Shown here: positions 60,134 through 64,000 of the stretch, piece after piece
Position numbering within the stretch: the first letter of the stretch is position 1
How the letters are laid out: each line of letters begins with the position of its first letter
NCBI GenBank assembly: GCA_964468045.1
Contig: CAYXTO010000013.1
Span: forward strand, 28,999-92,998
Direction: 5' to 3'
DNA length: 64,000 nucleotides
Source of the DNA: JAWKXU01 sp964468045
Lineage (GTDB): Bacteria; Pseudomonadota; Alphaproteobacteria; Sphingomonadales; Sphingomonadaceae
The notes under the pieces: generated by a model
Told to the model about the DNA's origin: nothing
Seen by the model: only the letters and a program-made list of their open reading frames with translations
Databases searched by the model: none
Position numbers and translations under genes: made by a program

Positions 60134-60895
60134 TCAGATAGCCGAGATTCCCCCGTCGATGGAATAGCATGCGCCATTCACATAAGTGGCGGCTTCCGAC
60201 AGCAGGAAGGCCGTGACATTGGCGATTTCGTCGCGCCGGCCGAAGCGCCGGCTGGGAATCACCGCCATGCGCGCGCGCGCGATTTCAGAGGGCGCCCCGG
60301 GCTTGCTGCCGTAGATCGAATCGATCATTCGCCCTTCGATCGGGCCGGGGCAGATCGCATTGACCCGAATGCCCGCCGGCCCCCATTCGACCGCCCCGGT
60401 CCGGGTCAAGCCGATCACCGCATGCTTGCTGGCGATATAGGGCGCCATGCCCGCCGCGCCCTTGATACCAGCGGTGCTGGATACATTGACGATCGACCCG
60501 CCATTCTCGCGCATCAGCGGAATCCCGTATTTCATGCCGAGGAATACGCCGGTCACATTGACGTCGACGACCTTGCGGAACACCTCCACATCCATCTCGT
60601 CCATGTTGACCGGCCGGTTCTCGATCCCCGCGCCATTGACCAGCCCGTCGAGCCGGCCGCCCATGCCGCCGAATGCCGCGGCCATCGCGCCTTCATCGGT
60701 CACGTCGGCCACAAATGTCTGCAGCGCGCCGCCCGCTTCCGACTGATCCGCAAGGCCGGCCAAAGCAGCCTCATCCCGATCGACCGCATATACGCGAGCC
60801 CCGAGCGAAAGGCACAATTGCACCATCGAGGTGCCGATATCCCCCGATGCGCCAATGATCGCGACGTGCCGTTCCTGCAGGTTGAACAGGTCCAA
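60134..60895 (-). CDS. SDR oxidoreductase (TTG start)
   Basis: 253 residues: IIGASGDIGTSMVQ for the cofactor, AVDRDEAAL (acidic residue, NAD), NGAGIENRP and YIASKHAVIGLTRTGAVEWGP. No ATG fits the N-terminus; TTG 60895 has GGGAGG six bases upstream and gives LDLFNLQERHVAIIG. A longer frame to 61063 crosses into the divergent AttH-like gene and is rejected. Likely a ring-alcohol dehydrogenase. Confidence 0.88.
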   Translation of the reverse strand: MDLFNLQERHVAIIGASGDIGTSMVQLCLSLGARVYAVDRDEAALAGLADQSEAGGALQTFVADVTDEGAMAAAFGGMGGRLDGLVNGAGIENRPVNMDEMDVEVFRKVVDVNVTGVFLGMKYGIPLMRENGGSIVNVSSTAGIKGAAGMAPYIASKHAVIGLTRTGAVEWGPAGIRVNAICPGPIEGRMIDSIYGSKPGAPSEIARARMAVIPSRRFGRRDEIANVTAFLLSEAATYVNGACYSIDGGISAI

Positions 60896-60995
60896 TTGCT
60901 TCCTCCCTTGATCCGAAACCGGTTTGGGTTGCGGTTGAATTTCGACATCCCTAGGAAGCTTGGCGGCGCTTGCCCACACAAAAAAGAGGATGCCG

Positions 60996-61973
60996 ATGAT
61001 TCTGGACAGCGATGTCGATTTCCATCCCACCGACCCGGCTGCGCATGACTGGGCGGAGACCAATTATTTCGCGTTCTTCAATGCGGAACGCCGCATCTGC
61101 GGCCATCTCCAGGCCCTTTTCCGCCCCAATCTGGGCGTCGTGATGACCGATGTCCGCATCTGGCGCGGGCTGGTCGACCGTTCGCACGATGCGCTCTATG
61201 TCGCCAATCATCACCACCAGCCCGGCGCGACGAGCTTGCGCGAATATGCATTGGCCAGCGGGCTCAGCGTGAAAGCCTTCGGCCCGCGCGACTATCGCGT
61301 GGACTACACGGGCATCGACGACACCGAGATCCATTTCGACATCAACGCCATCATGGAGCCTTACGACATCTCCGATCCGGACATGGACCCCGTCACCAGG
61401 CGGCAGATGGACGGCGGCTTCGTTCTGGGCGAAGCCTATCGCGGCCATTGGGACATGCACGCGCGGGTGAAGGGGGAGATACGCTGCCGGGGAGAAATCA
61501 TCCCGGTCGATTGCGTGCAGGTCATGGACCACAGCTGGGGCCCCCGGACCGAAGTGGAGCTGCCCGGCATGATGTGGCTCGGCGCCTATTTCCCGGACAT
61601 CGACACCGCCGTTCACGGCTTCTTCCCGGCCGACCCGGTCCATTCGGACGAACTCGATCTGGCTCATGGCTATATCTGCCGGCAGGGCAAGGTCACCGGG
61701 CTGGTCTCGGCCAGGCTGATACTCTCGCGGCTCAATTATCTGCCGATCGCCGCGGAATGGCATGGCGAGGATGCCAATGGAGAGAAATTCAGCCTTTACG
61801 GCGCGTCCATCGCGGGCGGCCCCTGGCCGGTCTATCCCAGCGTCGATGTGGGAATTACGCTCAAGCGCTGGACGATGGGCGGCCATGTGGGCCATGGGCT
61901 GGCGATGGAGAATACATCCATGGCCTATCGCACGCGCCATGGCCTGGCCGCCAGCCAGGCCCCGCGCGGATGA
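60996..61973 (+). CDS. AttH/CrtC-like lipocalin-fold protein, copy 3
   Basis: 325 residues, no signal peptide. DWAETNYFAFF near the N-terminus, PRDYRVDYTGIDDTEIHFD, SDPDMDPVTRR and VMDHSWGPR (176-184) align residue for residue with the copy at 26682 (DWAETSFFSFH; MDHSWGPR at 177-184). ATG 60996 has AAGAGG six bases upstream; ATG 60990 touches that site. The kinase partner and kinase follow at 62002 and 62548, so the three form a module. The ligand is unknown; hydration or binding of a terpenoid-like compound is an idea only. Confidence 0.75.
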   Translation: MILDSDVDFHPTDPAAHDWAETNYFAFFNAERRICGHLQALFRPNLGVVMTDVRIWRGLVDRSHDALYVANHHHQPGATSLREYALASGLSVKAFGPRDYRVDYTGIDDTEIHFDINAIMEPYDISDPDMDPVTRRQMDGGFVLGEAYRGHWDMHARVKGEIRCRGEIIPVDCVQVMDHSWGPRTEVELPGMMWLGAYFPDIDTAVHGFFPADPVHSDELDLAHGYICRQGKVTGLVSARLILSRLNYLPIAAEWHGEDANGEKFSLYGASIAGGPWPVYPSVDVGITLKRWTMGGHVGHGLAMENTSMAYRTRHGLAASQAPRG

Positions 61974-62001
61974 ATTCATGAAATTTGGAAAGGAATAGAG
62001 G

Positions 62002-62535
62002 ATGCAACCCAGTTTCGATCTCCGGATCAGGACCATGAACAAGGCGTTGGCGGACGTCGTGCTGCCCGCGATCGATCCGGACAACAAGGCTGCCGCGGAA
62101 CAGTTGCAGCTGGTGATCGGCTCGCTCAAGCTGATGCAGGAGCAGATCGATTACGCCAATTGGTATGAAATCGCGGACGGCCGTTCGATGGTCGCCATGG
62201 CCGAAAAGGTGGCCGAACTTGCCGGTCAGTCGCTGGGCAAGGAATTGGACGATGCCATCGCCGTCACACGGGATGTCGGGACGCGCCACAATGTCACGCT
62301 CAGCCAGATCCGCGATGCCAATTACGTGCTGCGCGAAACGCTGTGCGACGCGATCTCGAAAGTGCTTTCGAGCGTGGATGCGGAAACCGCGCGGGCAATT
62401 TCGCGGGCGATCATCGATCTGACCGAAGATCAGACGAGCCGCGAACGCGCCTTCGTCGCCAAGACGGGCTTCGACGTATTTCCGGACACGCTGAAATCGA
62501 TTCGCGAATCCCTCGAAGCCGCGCCGGCCGGGTAA
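62002..62535 (+). CDS. Small kinase-partner protein (LvaB/DUF6285-like), copy 2
   Basis: 177 residues, helical. MQPSFDLRIRTMNKALADVV and LPAIDPDNKAAAEQLQLVIG match the start of the protein at 47697, while the second half diverges (LTEDQTSRERAFVAKTGFDV). It stands 12 bases before the APH kinase, the same partnership as at 47697-49384 but in the other order. AAGGA precedes ATG 62002. Probable role: helper subunit that binds the kinase or its acyl-CoA substrate. Confidence 0.7.
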   Translation: MQPSFDLRIRTMNKALADVVLPAIDPDNKAAAEQLQLVIGSLKLMQEQIDYANWYEIADGRSMVAMAEKVAELAGQSLGKELDDAIAVTRDVGTRHNVTLSQIRDANYVLRETLCDAISKVLSSVDAETARAISRAIIDLTEDQTSRERAFVAKTGFDVFPDTLKSIRESLEAAPAG

Positions 62536-62547
62536 GGACGCGAGGAC

Positions 62548-63747
62548 ATGCAGGATCGCATCGCGCTGCGCGCCCGGCCCACCGACCGGTGGATTGCCCA
62601 ATTGCGGGAGAATTATCCCGCCGAAGCCTCGATCGATGAGGCGCTGACCCGCAAGCTGAAACGGCGCGGGCAGCCCGCCTATCATTCGCCCAGCTTCGAG
62701 GAGGTCGGGGAGCGGCTGCATCGCCTGATTTCGGCGGGGACCGAAGGCGATATCGCCATTCGCGACCTGCGCAGCCTGACCGGCGGGGCATCCAAGGAGC
62801 AGTTCGTGTTCGAGCTGGACTGGATCGACAACGGCGTGCGGCGGACGGGCGATCGCATGGTCCTGCGCTGCGAACCGGCCGCCTCGATCGTCGAGACGGA
62901 CCGGCGCCGCGAATTCGAGCTGATGCGCTTTGCAGAACCGCTGATGCCGGTGCCGCGAGTGCACTGGATCGACGATGATGGCTCCGTCATGGGAACCCCG
63001 GCGCTGGTTTCCTCCTTCGTCACCGGCGTGCAGAAGCCATCGAAGGTCACCTCCAACGTCACGGGCATGGGCACGCATTTCCCCAAGGCGCTGCGCGATC
63101 TGCTGGTGCCGCAATATGCGCGCTACATGGCGGCGCTCCACCAGGCGCCGATCGCCGAGGGCGATCTTCCCAGTTTCTCGAGGCCTGCGGTCGGAACGAC
63201 CGAAGCCGCGGAGCAGATCGTCAACTGGTGGGGGCGCTGCTGGCAGGAAGATCTGTACGAACCGTCGGTGATTTCGCTGATGACGGAAGACTGGCTGCGC
63301 CGCAACGCGCCCACGCTGGATCATCTGTCGGTGGTGCACGGCGATTTCCGCACCGGCAATTTCCTGTTCGAGGAAGACACCGGGCGGATCACCGCGATCC
63401 TCGACTGGGAGCTGGGCTATCTCGGCGACCGTCACGCCGATCTCGCATGGGTTCTGACCGATCTCTACCAGACCTATGAGGACGGCAAGCCGTTCCATTG
63501 CGGCCTGTTCGACAGCACCGATGCTTTCGTGGATGCCTATGAGGCTGCGGGAGGGCTGCCGATCGACCGGAAGAAACTGGCCTGGCACAAGGTGTTCTGC
63601 ACCTGGAAGCAGTACATCCTGTCCCTGGGCTGCGCCCTGCGCGCAGGCGACGGACTCACCCATCAGGACGTCCTGCTCAGCTGGCTTTCGGCTGGCGGCT
63701 ACCCGATCGCCGAATCCCTGCGCCTGCAGCTCAAGGCAGCGGAGTGA
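62548..63747 (+). CDS. APH-family kinase (LvaA / ACAD11-N-terminal-like), copy 3
   Basis: A 399-residue phosphotransferase: LTGGASKEQFVFELDW (77-92), HGDFRTGN (264-271) and LDWELGYLGDRHADLAW (from 285). The N-terminal LTRKLKRRGQPAYHSPSF is like copy 2 (53888). The substrate is probably a hydroxyacyl-CoA or a small alcohol. It ends the module AttH-like, partner, kinase before the promoter of the next TonB receptor. Confidence 0.88.
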   Translation: MQDRIALRARPTDRWIAQLRENYPAEASIDEALTRKLKRRGQPAYHSPSFEEVGERLHRLISAGTEGDIAIRDLRSLTGGASKEQFVFELDWIDNGVRRTGDRMVLRCEPAASIVETDRRREFELMRFAEPLMPVPRVHWIDDDGSVMGTPALVSSFVTGVQKPSKVTSNVTGMGTHFPKALRDLLVPQYARYMAALHQAPIAEGDLPSFSRPAVGTTEAAEQIVNWWGRCWQEDLYEPSVISLMTEDWLRRNAPTLDHLSVVHGDFRTGNFLFEEDTGRITAILDWELGYLGDRHADLAWVLTDLYQTYEDGKPFHCGLFDSTDAFVDAYEAAGGLPIDRKKLAWHKVFCTWKQYILSLGCALRAGDGLTHQDVLLSWLSAGGYPIAESLRLQLKAAE

Positions 63748-63777
63748 ACAACACAAAAACATAGCGAGCGCCCGGTA

Positions 63778-63805
63778 TTGACGCGGAACGTCAAAGGCGT
63801 AATAT
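63778..63805 (+). promoter_or_regulatory. Sigma-70-like promoter overlapped by a 17-bp palindrome
   Basis: TTGACG (63778-63783), 16-base spacer, TAATAT (63800-63805): a good vegetative promoter for the TonB receptor gene. TTGACG-CGGAA-CGTCAA (63778-63794) is a perfect 6+5+6 inverted repeat that covers the -35 element, so a bound repressor would block transcription. Confidence 0.65.
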
Positions 63806-63870
63806 CCGAACCTCAATCGGAATTCTGACTGGAAATGGTCCAGCACCGATAGTGTAAAAAGGGGAGCGAT

Positions 63871-64000
63871 ATGCCTCAGCGCAAAATTTCATTCGCCGTC
63901 GGTTGTTCTGCAATGGCGCTTTGCGCGCTACCGGCTCTTGCCCAAGCCCAGGACAGTGGTGGTGTGGGTGAGATTATTGTGACGGCGCAGAAGCGCGAGC
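63871..64000 (+). CDS. TonB-dependent receptor (N-terminal part; 3' end outside window)
   Basis: The first 43 codons only. A signal peptide (about residues 1-25, ending ALPALAQAQ) is followed by GEIIVTAQKRE, the usual start of the plug in sphingomonad receptors. ATG 63871 has GGGGAG six bases upstream. The barrel lies beyond the window. It is the second TonB receptor after that at 50463. Confidence 0.88.
   Translation, partial: MPQRKISFAVGCSAMALCALPALAQAQDSGGVGEIIVTAQKRE

Noticed and set aside
61861..63846. 661-codon minus-strand frame
   Set aside because: Antisense to the partner and kinase genes at 62002-63747, both supported by paralogues at 47697-49384.
1..64000. A search by eye for tRNA, rRNA, riboswitches, insertion sequences and CRISPR arrays
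   Set aside because: No cloverleaf, transposase motif, terminal inverted repeats or spaced repeat array was recognised. A covariance-model search would be needed to exclude small RNAs.

Overview
The window looks like a catabolic gene block from a GC-rich alphaproteobacterium, most likely a sphingomonad (Novosphingobium, Sphingobium or Sphingopyxis type). The reasons are high-GC third codon positions, TonB-dependent receptors inside carbon-use clusters, and dense runs of acyl-CoA dehydrogenases, SDRs, enoyl-CoA hydratases, thiolases and CoA ligases. This taxonomic reading is an inference. I see no tRNA, rRNA, CRISPR array, insertion sequence or phage gene. Coding density is very high, and many starts overlap the preceding stop (ATGA or TGATG).

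Layout. (1) 1-9577, minus strand: an operon with an HMG-CoA-synthase-like/DUF35 fusion, a thiolase, a MaoC hydratase, a CoA-ester lyase, an acyl-CoA dehydrogenase, a (3R)-hydroxyacyl-CoA dehydrogenase, an R-specific hydratase and a nitronate-monooxygenase-like protein. It ends with a membrane desaturase/hydroxylase fused to a ferredoxin reductase, cut by the window edge. (2) 9715-17808, plus strand: a 2,4-dienoyl-CoA-reductase-like SDR, an acyl-CoA dehydrogenase, a MarR regulator, BadH-like and BadI-like ring-cleavage enzymes, a CoA transferase, a beta-keto acid cleavage enzyme and an unusual enoyl-CoA hydratase. (3) 17834-27641: quinone-reductase-like enzymes, an esterase, an SDR, an amidohydrolase, a TetR regulator, an NTF2-like protein, a CoA ligase, a luciferase-like monooxygenase and an AttH/CrtC-like protein. 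(4) 27760-41994, all minus: a biotin carboxylase set with a pyruvate-carboxylase-type subunit, a CoA ligase, a zinc alcohol dehydrogenase, a pair of FadE28/FadE29-like acyl-CoA dehydrogenases, two enoyl-CoA hydratases, a lactonase-like metallo-beta-lactamase protein, and a block of two thiolase-like proteins with a tandem DUF35 protein. (5) 42134-45018, plus: a membrane PQQ dehydrogenase and a cupin. (6) 45094-53697, minus: a Baeyer-Villiger monooxygenase, an EthD protein, an APH-type kinase with a small partner, an AttH-like protein, a TonB receptor and a deazaflavin-type reductase. (7) 53888-63747: two more APH kinases (one with the partner and an AttH-like neighbour), a PaaI thioesterase, an MFS transporter, SDRs, an alpha/beta hydrolase and a second luciferase-like enzyme. 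A second TonB receptor starts at 63871.

How it may work together (inference). TonB receptors and the MFS protein move a hydrophobic cyclic substrate. Oxygenases (desaturase/reductase fusion, Baeyer-Villiger enzyme, luciferase-like enzymes) and the PQQ enzyme oxidise it, and ligases make CoA thioesters. R-specific beta-oxidation parts, FadE28/29-like dehydrogenases and thiolase/DUF35 complexes shorten side chains. BadH/BadI-like enzymes open an alicyclic ring by the cyclohexanecarboxylate logic. A terpenoid, steroid or other alicyclic acid would fit.

The observation most worth following is a module that occurs twice in the window: an AttH/CrtC-like protein, a small conserved partner, and an APH-type kinase with a GG(A/N)SKEQF loop. 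The kinase-partner pair recalls LvaA/LvaB, which phosphorylate 4-hydroxyacyl-CoA in the levulinate pathway. Several proteins here also lack the catalytic residues of their families: the CoA transferase, the carboxyltransferase, the HMG-CoA-synthase-like fusion and both thiolase-like proteins.
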